Shown here: in pieces, positions 6,592 to 14,705 of the stretch
How the letters are laid out: each line of letters starts with the position of its first letter
Numbering within the stretch: position 1 is the first letter of the stretch
Assembly: GCA_016711085.1 (NCBI GenBank)
Contig: JADJTR010000012.1
Location: 186,001-250,000, forward strand
DNA length: 64,000 nt
Direction of reading: 5' to 3'
DNA from: Phyllobacteriaceae bacterium
GTDB taxonomy: Bacteria; Pseudomonadota; Alphaproteobacteria; Rhizobiales; Rhizobiaceae
Position numbers and translations under genes: made by a program
Notes under the pieces: generated by a model
Told to the model about the DNA's origin: nothing
Seen by the model: only the letters and a program-made list of their open reading frames with translations
Databases searched by the model: none

Positions 6592-8656
6592 CCGCCATCC
6601 GCACGCTCCTCATCGCCAATCGCGGCGAGATCGCCTGCCGCATCCTGCGCACGGCGCGGCGCATGGGCTTGCGCACGGTAGCGGTTTACTCCGACGCCGA
6701 CACGAACGCGCTGCACATCGCCATGGCGGACAGCGCGGTGCGCATCGGCCCCGCCCCTGTCGGCGAGAGCTATCTCAAGGGCGAGGCGATCATCGCGGCG
6801 GCGAAGGCCGCCAGCGCGGACTCGATCCATCCTGGCTATGGTTTCCTCTCGGAAAACCCGGATTTCGCTGAAGCCGTGATCGCGGCCGGGCTGACCTGGG
6901 TCGGGCCGCCGCCTGCCGCCATCCGCGCCATGGGGCTGAAGGACGCCGCCAAGCGGCTGATGGAAAAGGCCGGCGTGCCGGTCGTTCCGGGCTACCACGG
7001 CGACGGACAGGCGCTGGTGCTGCTCGCCGGCAAGGCGCGCGAGATCGGCTATCCGGTGCTGATCAAGGCGCGCGCCGGCGGCGGCGGCAAGGGCATGCGC
7101 CGTGTCGAGCATCCCGACGACTTCGCCGAGGCGCTGGCCGGCGCGCGGCGCGAGGCGAAGAGCGCCTTCGGCGACGACCGCGTGCTGGTGGAGAAATACG
7201 TCGTCTCGCCGCGTCACATCGAGGTGCAGGTGTTCGGCGACGCGCACGGCAATGTCGTCCACCTGTTCGAGCGCGACTGCTCGGCCCAGCGCCGGCACCA
7301 GAAGGTGATCGAGGAAGCCCCCGCCCCCGGCATGAGCCGCGCCGTGCGCGCCGCCATGACGTCGGCCGCCGTGAAAGCGGCGCAGGCCATCGGCTATCAG
7401 GGCGCCGGCACGATCGAATTCATCGCCGACGGATCGGGGCCGCTCGATCCGGCGCGGTTCTGGTTCATGGAAATGAACACGCGCCTGCAGGTCGAGCATC
7501 CCGTGACCGAAATGGTCACCGGCGTCGATCTGGTCGAGTGGCAGTTGCGCGTGGCGGCGGGCGAAAAACTGCCGCTGGCGCAAGACGACATCCGCCTCGA
7601 TGGCCACGCTTTCGAAGCGCGGCTCTATGCCGAGGATGCATCGCGGGGTTTCTTGCCGGCGACTGGCGCGTTGCACCATCTCGCTTTACCATCGGCGGCG
7701 CATTTGCGCATCGAGACCGGTGTGCGGCCTGGCGATACGGTCACGCCATTCTACGATCCGATGATCGCCAAAATCGTCGCGCACGGGCCCGACCGGACGA
7801 CGGCGCTCACCCGGCTGGCCGAAGCGCTGGAGGAAACGCAGGTCGCCGGCTGCACCGTCAACGCCGGTTTTCTCGCCGCGCTCGCCCGCGACGCCGATTT
7901 TGCCGCCGGGCGAGTCGATACCGGCCTGATTGCGCGCAAACAGGCGGCGCTGACGACGATCCCCGAGCCGGCAGAAGCGCAGATCGCTTCCGCCGCGCTC
8001 GCTGCTTCCGGTCTTTATGCCGGCGGCGGCGGCGATCCGTGGGATGCTTTGGCCGGCTACGCCCATTTCGGCGCGATGGCGCGGCGGGTGGAGATCAAAC
8101 GCGGCGGAGACAGCATCGTCGCGTCGGTGCGCATCGCGGGCGCGGGAGAAGCCGAAGTGGCGGTTGGCGGCGCGACCTTTTCCCTCCCGCTTGAGTCTCG
8201 CGGCCCAATCTCCCCCCTTGCGGGGGAGATGTCGCCGAAGGCGACAGAGGGGGTCGGCGCCCCTCGCGCCAGTCACCCCCCTCTGCCCTGCCGGGCATCT
8301 CCCCCTCAAGGGGGGAGAATGGCCAATCGCCATCCGCCATCCGCACCCCCGGCTTCGTCACCGTGTTCGTGCGCGGCCACGCCGTCGCGTTTGCGATCCC
8401 CGATCCGCTGGAGCGCGACGAGGACGCGGGGGCTTCGGCCAGCCGCCTGACCGCGCCGATGCCGGGTCTGGTGAAAATCGTGCGCGCGACGGCGGGCGAC
8501 GCGGTGAAGAAGGGCCAGCCGCTGCTGGTGCTGGAGGCGATGAAGATGGAACACACGATCGCCGCGCCGCATGACGGCGTCATTGCCGAAATCGCGGCCG
8601 AAGGCGCGCAGGTGAGCGATGGCGCGGTGCTGGCGCGCTTCGAGGACGCTGCGTAA
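6588..8656 (+). pseudogene. mccA: Methylcrotonyl-CoA carboxylase biotin-carrying (alpha) subunit, split by a repeat
   Basis: The protein combines biotin carboxylase, linker and biotin carrier domains. Biotin carboxylase features are intact in the first frame: IANRGEIACRI at the N-terminus, the ATP-grasp loop GGGGKGMRR, ERDCSAQRRHQKVIEEAP, and MEMNTRLQVEHPVTE. The first frame is colinear with the family to about 8200, then runs through a 116-base palindromic repeat and ends in the wrong frame at 8450. The biotin carrier domain (APMPGLVK, then EAMKMEH with the biotinyl lysine) is in another frame and ends at 8656. Excising 116 bases would rejoin the two frames. As sequenced, no single polypeptide carries both the carboxylase and the biotin site. 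Two separate polypeptides, a sequencing indel inside the repeat, or a true knockout are all possible. The gene is translationally coupled to the upstream toxin. Confidence 0.85.
8206..8321. repeat. Palindromic mosaic repeat (RIME-like) inside mccA
   Basis: The ends are inverted copies: the left arm reads CAATCTCCCCCCTTGCGGGG and the right arm, on the complement, CATTCTCCCCCCTTGAGGGG. Each arm folds into its own hairpins (CTCCCCC/GGGGGAG; TGTCGCC/GGCGACA). This is the style of the short palindromic elements found in hundreds of intergenic copies in rhizobial genomes. Here it lies in coding sequence, in the linker between the carboxylase and biotin-carrier domains. Its length is 3n+2, which is what breaks the frame. 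Confidence 0.75.
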
Positions 8657-8663
8657 GGACCGG

Positions 8664-8707
8664 AAAATAAAACGGGCCGCGCCGGATGTTCCCCCCGGTC
8701 GCAGCCC
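8664..8707 (-). terminator. Intrinsic terminator on the minus strand, 3' of the Sel1 gene
   Basis: On the minus strand a GC stem (arms 8695-8707 and 8674-8685, with one bulge and one mismatch) is followed by GTTTTATTTT (8673-8664). This is a good rho-independent terminator for transcription coming from the Sel1 gene or from a small RNA in 8710-8855. The U-tract ends eight bases from the mccA stop codon, in convergent orientation. Confidence 0.7.
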
Positions 8708-8855
8708 TTGAAAATTCCGGTCCGTCCGTCCCCCGACAGGTCCCCACCCCGGGAATGGTCTGACCGATGCGCGGCGCGTCGCCTCTTTGCCTCGCCGCGT
8801 CGGATGTCGCCTGCCGCCGTAAGTCCCTACGGCCCCTGGCAGGCGTCGTTTGTTC
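8664..8855 (-). ncRNA. Candidate structured non-coding RNA or long structured 3' UTR
   Basis: These ~190 bases have no reading frame that looks coding but hold a series of stable hairpins. There is a two-tier stem CGCCTGCC/GGCAGGCG (8808-8845) enclosing GCCGTA/TACGGC, a GC-rich GCGGCG/CGCCGC stem around 8771-8800, and a long-range GGACCGGAA/TTCCGGTCC pairing (8657-8665 with 8714-8722). The minus strand ends in an intrinsic terminator. The arrangement resembles an sRNA or processed 3' UTR of the Sel1 gene. I cannot assign it to a known RNA family from sequence alone, and the plus strand cannot be excluded. Confidence 0.4.
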
Positions 8856-8856
8856 T
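8808..8856 (+). terminator. Hairpin with T-rich tail that could end the leucine cluster on the plus strand
   Basis: The stem CGCCTGCC (8808-8815) pairs with GGCAGGCG (8838-8845), and an inner stem GCCGTA/TACGGC is nested within it. The plus strand then reads TCGTTTGTTCTT. It is a moderate terminator candidate for mccA transcription. The same hairpin is the first structure of the minus-strand RNA candidate, so its direction is uncertain. Confidence 0.4.
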
Positions 8857-9122
8857 TAGTGAACGGTCATCCACTGGCGCGCTTCACGCAGGGCGCGAGC
8901 AATGTCCGTCTTGTCCATCGAGCGGCCGAGTTCGGCGCGCAGTTCGGCGGCGCGGCTCGATCCCTTGATCGCGGCGATGTTGAACCATTTGTGGGCGGCG
9001 ACCAGATCGACGTCGCAATCGCGGCCCGTCGCATACATCATGCCGAGTTCGAACATGATGTCGGCTTCCGCCGCACCGCCCATCGAACCGATCTGGCCTT
9101 CAAGCATCTCGAAACGCGCCAT
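8856..9122 (-). CDS. Small Sel1-repeat protein
   Basis: This 88-residue cytoplasmic protein contains one Sel1/TPR-like helical repeat pair (FELGMMYATGRDCDVDLVAA, then HKWFNIAAIKGSSRAAELRAEL), followed by REARQWM at the C-terminus. Small one-repeat Sel1 proteins of this form are widespread and conserved in Rhizobiales, function unknown; a protein-protein adaptor role is usual for the fold. The start ATG has GGACGGGGAAA upstream. It reads towards the structured RNA region and its terminator. Confidence 0.75.
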   Translation of the reverse strand: MARFEMLEGQIGSMGGAAEADIMFELGMMYATGRDCDVDLVAAHKWFNIAAIKGSSRAAELRAELGRSMDKTDIARALREARQWMTVH

Positions 9123-9529
9123 TTTCCCCGTCCTTTTCTTTTCGCCCCGGCCACCGTTTCGTCCCTGAAGAAGCGGCCGTCCATGGATCGAGAGAATGGC
9201 GACAGGGCTTGAATCCGGCGTTAAGCGGAAGGCTTAAGGGAGAGAAAATGAAACAAAAACAGAGGGTAAATTCAGCACTTCGTTAAACATCGAAAGGGCT
9301 GCAAACGCCCGGTTCGGCGCTGTTCCGCTGGTGAAAAGGCAAACGATGGCCGAAAGGAAGCCTTCACCATGGACGAGCGAAATCGCGCCATAGTCGCGCC
9401 TGAATTCAAGTGGACAAGCTTCCGCTACGTGACGCTTCCGTTTTTGCGCAAGCTGCATTAGCGTCAGGCCTGCAAGGGACTTGCATGATGGCCGCTGGGG
9501 TCCGTCAACCGATTTCCGGGAGGAAAAAC
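9123..9529. other. Intergenic region between divergent genes; no gene supported
   Basis: These 407 bases separate the Sel1 gene (minus) from the DUF2147-like gene (plus) and should contain both promoters. There are only very short ORFs (for example a 30-codon ATG frame at 9369-9461) without family resemblance. A TTAA pair near 9220-9240 is spaced nine bases, not the seven of a CtrA box. I see no tRNA or clear hairpin. Confidence 0.5.
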
Positions 9530-9871
9530 ATGATCCGCAAATACGCATTCGCCGCCGTGGCGGTTTTCGCTTTCGCCGCGCCGGCGCTGGCCGACGCTAT
9601 CGAAGGGAACTACGTCACGCCCGCCGGCACGAAGATGTCGATCGCCGCGTGTGGCGCTTCGTTCTGTGTGACCGCAAAAAGCGGCAAGCATGCAGGCAAG
9701 TCGATCGGCAGTTTCAAGACCAGCTCGGGCGGCTACAAGGGATCGCTCACCGATCATGACAAAGGCAAGACCTACAACGGCAAGGGTCGGCTTTCCGGCG
9801 GCAATCTCGTCATGAGCGGCTGCGTGCTCGGCGGATTGATCTGCCGCAGCGAAACCTGGAATCGCCAGTAA
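9530..9871 (+). CDS. Exported DUF2147-like protein
   Basis: This 113-residue protein has a clear Sec signal peptide (MIRKYAFAAVAVFAFAAPALA, cleavage near residue 21). The mature domain begins IEGNYVTPAGTKMSIAACG and ends with GNLVMSGCVLGGLICRSETW. The conserved cysteines near CGASFC and the GCVLGGL..C..W ending match the DUF2147 beta-barrel-like family of periplasmic proteins, although the middle is shorter than usual. The ATG has GGGAGG six to seven bases upstream. Function unknown. A strong terminator follows. Confidence 0.75.
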   Translation: MIRKYAFAAVAVFAFAAPALADAIEGNYVTPAGTKMSIAACGASFCVTAKSGKHAGKSIGSFKTSSGGYKGSLTDHDKGKTYNGKGRLSGGNLVMSGCVLGGLICRSETWNRQ

Positions 9872-9893
9872 CACATTCCGTACGATGCGAGCG

Positions 9894-9924
9894 GCCCGGC
9901 CCATCGCGGCCGGGCTTTTCGTTT
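9894..9924 (+). terminator. Intrinsic terminator after the DUF2147-like gene
   Basis: GCCCGGCC (9894-9901) pairs perfectly with GGCCGGGC (9908-9915) across a six-base loop, followed by TTTTCGTTT. It sits 23 bases after the stop and reaches the stop codon of the convergent GST gene. Confidence 0.85.
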
Positions 9925-10625
9925 CAGCGCGCCTTCTGGCCGAACAACACCTTCTGGGCCTCCTTGTCGTCGGCGAGGTTGCGGCGGTATTCTTGGCCGA
10001 CGGCCATGCCGCGCTCCACCGCCGGGCGCGCCATCAGCGCCTCGAACCAGCGTTTGAGAAAAGGAAAGTCGTCGAGGTCCTGGCCCTGGTTTTTCCACGG
10101 GCGCACCCAGCCGACGCAGGCCATGTCGGCGATTGAGTAGTCGCCGGCGAGGAAGTCGCGGTCGGCGAGACGCTTGTTCATCACGCCATAAAGGCGATTG
10201 ACCTCGTTGGTGTAGCGGGCAATCGCATAAGGCACCTGCTCGGGCGCATATTGGCGGAAATGGTGGGCTTGCCCGGCCATCGGGCCCAAACCGCCCATTT
10301 GCCAGAACAGCCACTGGTCGACCTCGACACGGCCACGCTCGTCGCCGGGATAGAAGCGGCCGAACTTGCGGCCGAGGTACTGCAGGATCGCGCCCGACTC
10401 GAAAACCGAGATCGGCTCACCGCCCGGACCGTCAGGGTCGACGATGGCCGGCATGCGGTTGTTCGGAGAAATGGCGAGGAATTCGGGGGCGAATTGTTCG
10501 CCGCGGCCGATATTGACGTATTTGACCGTGTAGGGAACGCCGAGCTCCTCCAGCAGAACCGTGATCTTCCAGCCGTTCGGCGTCGGCCAGTAGTAGAGGT
10601 CGATGGGTTGGGTCTGGATGGTCAT
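9924..10625 (-). CDS. YghU/YfcG-type glutathione S-transferase (disulfide oxidoreductase)
   Basis: This 233-residue protein has an N-terminal thioredoxin-like GST domain (IDLYYWPTPNGWKITVLLEE) and an all-helical C-terminal domain. The TPNG motif places it in the Nu-class YfcG/YghU group, where Thr and Asn replace the usual Tyr/Ser and two glutathione molecules are used to reduce disulfides. FLAGDYSIADM in the C domain is the usual GST N-capping box. I prefer the ATG at 10625 (AAAGAAAG upstream) to the in-frame ATG at 10652. A large inverted repeat lies upstream. Confidence 0.88.
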   Translation of the reverse strand: MTIQTQPIDLYYWPTPNGWKITVLLEELGVPYTVKYVNIGRGEQFAPEFLAISPNNRMPAIVDPDGPGGEPISVFESGAILQYLGRKFGRFYPGDERGRVEVDQWLFWQMGGLGPMAGQAHHFRQYAPEQVPYAIARYTNEVNRLYGVMNKRLADRDFLAGDYSIADMACVGWVRPWKNQGQDLDDFPFLKRWFEALMARPAVERGMAVGQEYRRNLADDKEAQKVLFGQKAR

Positions 10626-10687
10626 TTCGGGGCTTTCTTTTCGTCCATTCAATGTACGCTTGGCTTTGCGGCGGAAAGCGGAATTCC

Positions 10688-10821
10688 ACCCCCACCCCTG
10701 ACCCTCCCCACAAGGGGGAGGGAGTCAAGGGCGAACTGCGCTATCCTGCGAATGACGGACACTTCGGCGCGTCGGTGCGATATCCCCCTCCCCCTCGTGG
10801 GGAGGGGTCAGGGGTGGGGGT
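10688..10821. repeat. Large inverted-repeat element (C/G-rich palindrome)
   Basis: The left arm (10688-10724) and the complement of the right arm (10783-10821) both begin ACCCCCACCCCTGACC and end in a GGGGGAGGG block. Each arm can also fold on itself through CCTCCCC..GGGGGAGG. The roughly 60-base centre is unique. This is a second repeat family, distinct from the one in mccA, of the kind found between genes in Mesorhizobium-like genomes. It lies between the divergent GST gene and the small ORFs. Confidence 0.75.
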
Positions 10822-10922
10822 ATCCTTTCCCGTTAACCTCCTTGAACCGTGCATGAACGGCCCGATCAGCACCGGTTCAAAGCGCCGGGCGCAGAGTCGC
10901 ACGCATGGAAGGGGAACACTCC

Positions 10923-11096
10923 ATGTCGTCGCGCCAGTTCGCCATCGTCGCCCTGCTGGTGACGATTCTCGGCATCGCATTCGCCAGCTTCGTGGTCGAC
11001 CCGGCAAGACCGACCGGCATCGCCGCCGGACCGGAAGCGCCCTGCGCGCTGCGCCAGGGTTGGGTATGCGCCAGACATTCAGGGAAAACGCCATGA
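10923..11096 (+). CDS. Small single-pass membrane peptide (hypothetical)
   Basis: This possible 57-residue gene starts MSSRQFAIVALLVTILGIAF, a convincing hydrophobic segment near the N-terminus. It has an AGGGGAA ribosome-binding site about six bases upstream of the ATG. The rest is low-complexity and contains two cysteines. Its TGA overlaps the ATG of the next small ORF (ATGA at 11093-11096), which supports both as real. I recognise no family. Confidence 0.4.
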   Translation: MSSRQFAIVALLVTILGIAFASFVVDPARPTGIAAGPEAPCALRQGWVCARHSGKTP

Positions 11097-11269
11097 TCGC
11101 CACCAAAGCCGGGTTGCTGGCGCTGGCGCTCATCGCGACACTCGCCGGCGCGGCGCTGAAGCCCTCGGCATCGACGTCCGACGGCGTCTCGCCACGCCTG
11201 ATCGAGGGACGCGGCGGAAAAGCGCCACGCATCGGTTTCGCATTGCATGTCGCGCTGCAAAATCGCTGA
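11093..11269 (+). CDS. Small secreted or membrane peptide (hypothetical)
   Basis: This possible 58-residue protein begins MIATKAGLLALALIATLAGA, a signal-peptide-like or transmembrane N-terminus, followed by a polar basic tail. AGGGAAAA precedes the ATG. It overlaps the preceding small ORF by four bases, suggesting translational coupling. No family recognised; its existence rests on the overlap and hydrophobic N-terminus. Confidence 0.35.
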   Translation: MIATKAGLLALALIATLAGAALKPSASTSDGVSPRLIEGRGGKAPRIGFALHVALQNR

Positions 11270-11354
11270 TGAGGGCGTTTCGTCGTCCAGCGGAATTGTC
11301 CAGGGACGAAACGCTTTAGCTGTAAACCGTCACAAATCGCCGCTATAGAGCGTC

Positions 11355-12848
11355 ATGGAAAAGACGCTTCACACCCCCTTCGACATCGCCCGCCCGCAAC
11401 CCTACCCCCGCCAGAGCTTCACCGACGCGGCCGAAGCCGTGAAGGCGCTGCGGGCGCTCTACGACCGCAATACAAATTTCCTGCGCGAGGCCTTCTCGCG
11501 TTTCGCCGCTGGCGAGGATGGCGAACGGCGTTACCGCGCCACCTATCCGGAACTCAGCCTCGAGACGGCATCGTTCGCGCATATCGATTCGCGCCTCGCC
11601 TTCGGCCATGTGCCGGCGCCCGGCCACTACGCCACGACAATCACGCGGCCGGACCTGTTCGAATCCTACCTCACCGAACAGATCCGCCTGCTGATCCGCC
11701 ACCACAATGTGGCGGTCACCATCGGCGAATCGGAAACCCCGATGCCGCTGCATTTCGCCTTCGGAGAAGGCGCCCATGTGGAAGGCGCGGCCGACGCGCT
11801 GAAGCGGCCGCTGCGCGACGTGTTCGACGTGCCGGACCTTGTCCATCTCGACGACCGCATCGCCAACGGCACGCATGAGCCGCGCCCGGGCGAACCGCTG
11901 CCGCTCGCCCCTTTCACCGCGCCGCGCATCGACTATTCGCTGCACCGGCTGACGCATTACACCGCGACCAGCCCGTCGCATTTCCAGAATTTCGTGCTGT
12001 TCACCAACTACCAGTTCTACATCGACGAATTCGTCGATTACGCCCGCAACCTGATGGCCAAGGGCGGCGAAGGCTATTCAGCCTTCATCGAGCCCGGCAA
12101 TGTCGTCACCAGGGCCGGCGATCTGGAGCCGACAGATGGCGTCGCGCCGGCGCGCCTGCCGCAAATGCCGGCCTATCATCTGGTCAAGCCCGGTCATGGC
12201 GGCATCACCATGGTCAATATCGGCGTCGGCCCCTCCAACGCCAAGACGATCACCGACCATATCGCCGTGCTGCGCCCGCACGCCTGGCTGATGCTCGGCC
12301 ATTGCGCCGGCCTGCGCAACACGCAGGCGCTCGGCGATTATGTGCTGGCGCACGCCTATGTGCGCGAGGACCATGTGCTTGACGACGATCTGCCGGTGTG
12401 GGTGCCGATCCCGGCGCTGGCCGAGGTGCAGGTCGCCATGCAGGAGGCGGTGGCCGAAACGACCGGGCTTTCCGGCTACGAGCTGAAGCGCATCATGCGC
12501 ACCGGCACGGTCGCGACCATCGACAACCGCAACTGGGAACTGCGCGAGCAGAAGGGGCCGGTCAGGCGGTTGTCCCAATCGCGCGCGATCGCCCTCGACA
12601 TGGAATCGGCCACCATCGCCGCCAACGGCTTCCGCTTCCGCGTGCCCTACGGCACGCTGCTGTGCGTTTCCGACAAGCCGCTGCACGGCGAACTGAAGCT
12701 GCCGGGCATGGCCACGGATTTCTACAAACGGCAGGTGGCGCAGCATCTGACCATCGGCATCCGGGCCATCGAGAAACTAGCAGCGATGGGGCCGGACAAG
12801 CTGCATTCGCGCAAATTGCGCAGCTTCAGCGAAACGGCGTTTCAGTAG
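11355..12848 (+). CDS. amn: AMP nucleosidase
   Basis: This 497-residue cytosolic enzyme hydrolyses AMP to adenine and ribose 5-phosphate, controlling adenylate pools. The N-terminal AMP-nucleosidase-specific domain (residues ~15-180) is followed by a PNP/UDP phosphorylase-like catalytic domain (~270-470). Visible signatures include TMVNIGVGPSNAKTI, MLGHCAGLRN, and ALDMESATIAANGFRFRVPY, where the DMES segment supplies the nucleoside-binding acidic residues. Full length for the bacterial Amn family. The ATG lies at 11355. It is not in an obvious operon. Confidence 0.93.
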   Translation: MEKTLHTPFDIARPQPYPRQSFTDAAEAVKALRALYDRNTNFLREAFSRFAAGEDGERRYRATYPELSLETASFAHIDSRLAFGHVPAPGHYATTITRPDLFESYLTEQIRLLIRHHNVAVTIGESETPMPLHFAFGEGAHVEGAADALKRPLRDVFDVPDLVHLDDRIANGTHEPRPGEPLPLAPFTAPRIDYSLHRLTHYTATSPSHFQNFVLFTNYQFYIDEFVDYARNLMAKGGEGYSAFIEPGNVVTRAGDLEPTDGVAPARLPQMPAYHLVKPGHGGITMVNIGVGPSNAKTITDHIAVLRPHAWLMLGHCAGLRNTQALGDYVLAHAYVREDHVLDDDLPVWVPIPALAEVQVAMQEAVAETTGLSGYELKRIMRTGTVATIDNRNWELREQKGPVRRLSQSRAIALDMESATIAANGFRFRVPYGTLLCVSDKPLHGELKLPGMATDFYKRQVAQHLTIGIRAIEKLAAMGPDKLHSRKLRSFSETAFQ

Positions 12849-12851
12849 GGA

Positions 12852-13550
12852 CTACCTAATCGCGCAATATTCCGTAGCACACCAATTTGCAAAAATCTCA
12901 TCCGTAGTTCGGCAGAATATTGTCACTTTATCGACTAGATCCTTAACTTTAACCGGCGTTTTTGTTGCCAGGGGATCACCATGAGCTATATTATTTCTCG
13001 TTTCTACCAAGTGGTTTATGGTATTTATTACAATCAGTGAGTTTCCTTTTTGTTTTCTCTTAAAAGCTGCTTCAAAACCCTCGAAGCCAAATCTGTTGAA
13101 GTATTTTTTTATCTTATCGAAGGCTGGATTCGCAAATCCTTTATTGAAATCGCTCGCGGGTATTTGGACCGGAAAATTTCCGTCACGTGACCAATGATTA
13201 ATTTCCGATCCGATGAAATCAAACATTTTTGCTGCAATCTTCTGTGGATCTCGCGAATCAAATATCGCCTCTATTTTTTCTTTTGATATGTGAAAATAGA
13301 ACTGGACTGGAATTTTTTCCCTGCCTACTTTGCGCTCATATATTCTATCAATCACTAATTCACCGAGTTCTTTTATATATGCTTCTAAATGACTCGAAAG
13401 CAAAACTACGGCTCCACGGCACATTGCATTTGCTTCGAATTGTTCTTCCCGGACTTCGAGCTTAAGCTGCCTTGCGGCCGAGTTCGCAAGTATGACAACT
13501 TCTCTTTTTCTCTCAATAAAAGAGCCATATGATTCGGTAAATCGCGTCAT
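12852..13550 (-). CDS. MAE_28990-like HEPN nuclease
   Basis: This 232-residue protein resembles the RiboL-PSP-HEPN (MAE_28990/MAE_18760) group of predicted RNases. The key HEPN motif R-x4-H is visible near residues 186-191 (TRNNIAHGD), preceded by a long helical domain with SSHLEAYIKELGELVIDRIY near the N-terminus. HEPN proteins of this class act as ribonuclease toxins or effectors in defence and TA systems. The start is immediately after the DUF262 stop, so the two are one operon. Codon use is AT-rich and unlike the flanking genes, a sign of recent transfer. It ends four bases from the amn stop in convergent orientation. Confidence 0.75.
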   Translation of the reverse strand: MTRFTESYGSFIERKREVVILANSAARQLKLEVREEQFEANAMCRGAVVLLSSHLEAYIKELGELVIDRIYERKVGREKIPVQFYFHISKEKIEAIFDSRDPQKIAAKMFDFIGSEINHWSRDGNFPVQIPASDFNKGFANPAFDKIKKYFNRFGFEGFEAAFKRKQKGNSLIVINTINHLVETRNNIAHGDPLATKTPVKVKDLVDKVTIFCRTTDEIFANWCATEYCAIR

Positions 13551-13551
13551 T

Positions 13552-14639
13552 TTAGGATAGATCGCTGAAATGTTTTTCCCATATCTCGAATCGTCTTTTA
13601 GTTCTTCGTGTATGATCGACCGCGCGCCCTATCAGGTCGTTAAACTCTTCTATCTGAAGTAGCTGAAAATACTTGTTGCGAAACTCTTCCCTGATAATTT
13701 TGGCGCCGTTGGCATCGAACCGGATTGCATAATTCATCACCAAATCAAAAAGCGCTTTATTAATTTGCCTTGACCCCGTGCGCCGAAAACATTCGGAATT
13801 ATCAAACCAAATAAGTGCGACATCAATCGCACGATGCCATACAGATGATAATTCATGTATTTTCTTTTGGCTATATTTTCTTCCTTCCTGCGCAGCATCA
13901 TTTAACCATTGCTTCAAAGGTGTCCTGTACGAGGCAGCCCCTAAATTATAGAAAGCAAAAAATCGCAACACCGTTTCTTCATCGCGCAATCTCTCATCTC
14001 GTTTCTTTTTCCCCTTCAACAACAACCACTTCGGCGATTCAGCAAGTTCAGACAGCAATTCATTTAATGGTCCACGAAATATACAATTCCTCAACTCTTG
14101 AGAATTTAGTGGCACAGTATTGGTATTTAATCTTTCAAATACGTCAAATTTAATTTCAGGATGAGATTGATTTGTTATTACGACGCACCTGAGTGTATGC
14201 GTTTTAATTTGGCGTTGAATTTTTACCGGTATTTGAAAAAAAATAGACCATTGAGCTCTTTCATTACTTCCAAATCTTTTAATTTAAACTGATTTTCAGA
14301 AAATCGAAAAATCGAATATAATCTTTGCTGCCCATCTATAACATCTAATTCAAAATTTTCATTTTGAGATAAATAGCATGGCGGAATTGGAACATTCAGC
14401 AATATTGACTCTATTAGACACGACGCGAGGCCATCGTTCCATACATATTTTCTCTGGACCTTTGGGCGATCTGAAATCGGACGGAGAAAAATTACTCCTC
14501 CCTTTATCTAATCTACAAGAGAATCTACACCTACATCGTATGGCTGTGTAATCACTTGCCGATCCTTTAACAGACGCTCGTCCGGATCAGGCAAATTTGG
14601 GTCGTCCTCAGGTTCGAAAAGCGTTGTATTCTCGGACAT
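13552..14639 (-). pseudogene. DUF262 (DGQQR, ParB-like nuclease) protein, decayed
   Basis: The reading frame starts at ATG 14639 (GAAGGTG upstream) with MSENTTLFEPEDDPNLPDPD. It is interrupted by an amber codon at 14508-14510, where the family would usually have a glutamine-like residue in the LVxQIKxG segment. The same frame then continues through RKYVWNDGLASCLIESILLN and the diagnostic DVIDGQQRLYSIFRF (around 14310-14345). It breaks at a run of eight A (14236-14243), after which a shifted frame completes the domain (QIPVKIQRQIKTH, then FERLNTNTVPLNSQELRN) and a 187-codon tail. DUF262/GmrSD-N proteins are nucleotide-dependent nucleases of defence systems. Both lesions inactivate it as read; the homopolymer break could be a sequencing artefact, the amber codon less easily. 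Confidence 0.8.
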
Positions 14640-14705
14640 TTTTCACCTTCTCGGCGCCACGGTAGCCGAAACATTCACCTTTTCAAGCTTGGGGGTAGGA
14701 GGAAA

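Noticed and set aside
9220..9240. TTAA-spacer-TTAA as a CtrA-binding site
   Set aside because: The spacer is nine bases, not seven, and no cell-cycle gene is adjacent.
9234..9548. Minus-strand ORF of 104 codons in the Sel1-DUF2147 gap
   Set aside because: No ribosome-binding site, no family resemblance, and it overlaps the DUF2147 promoter and leader.
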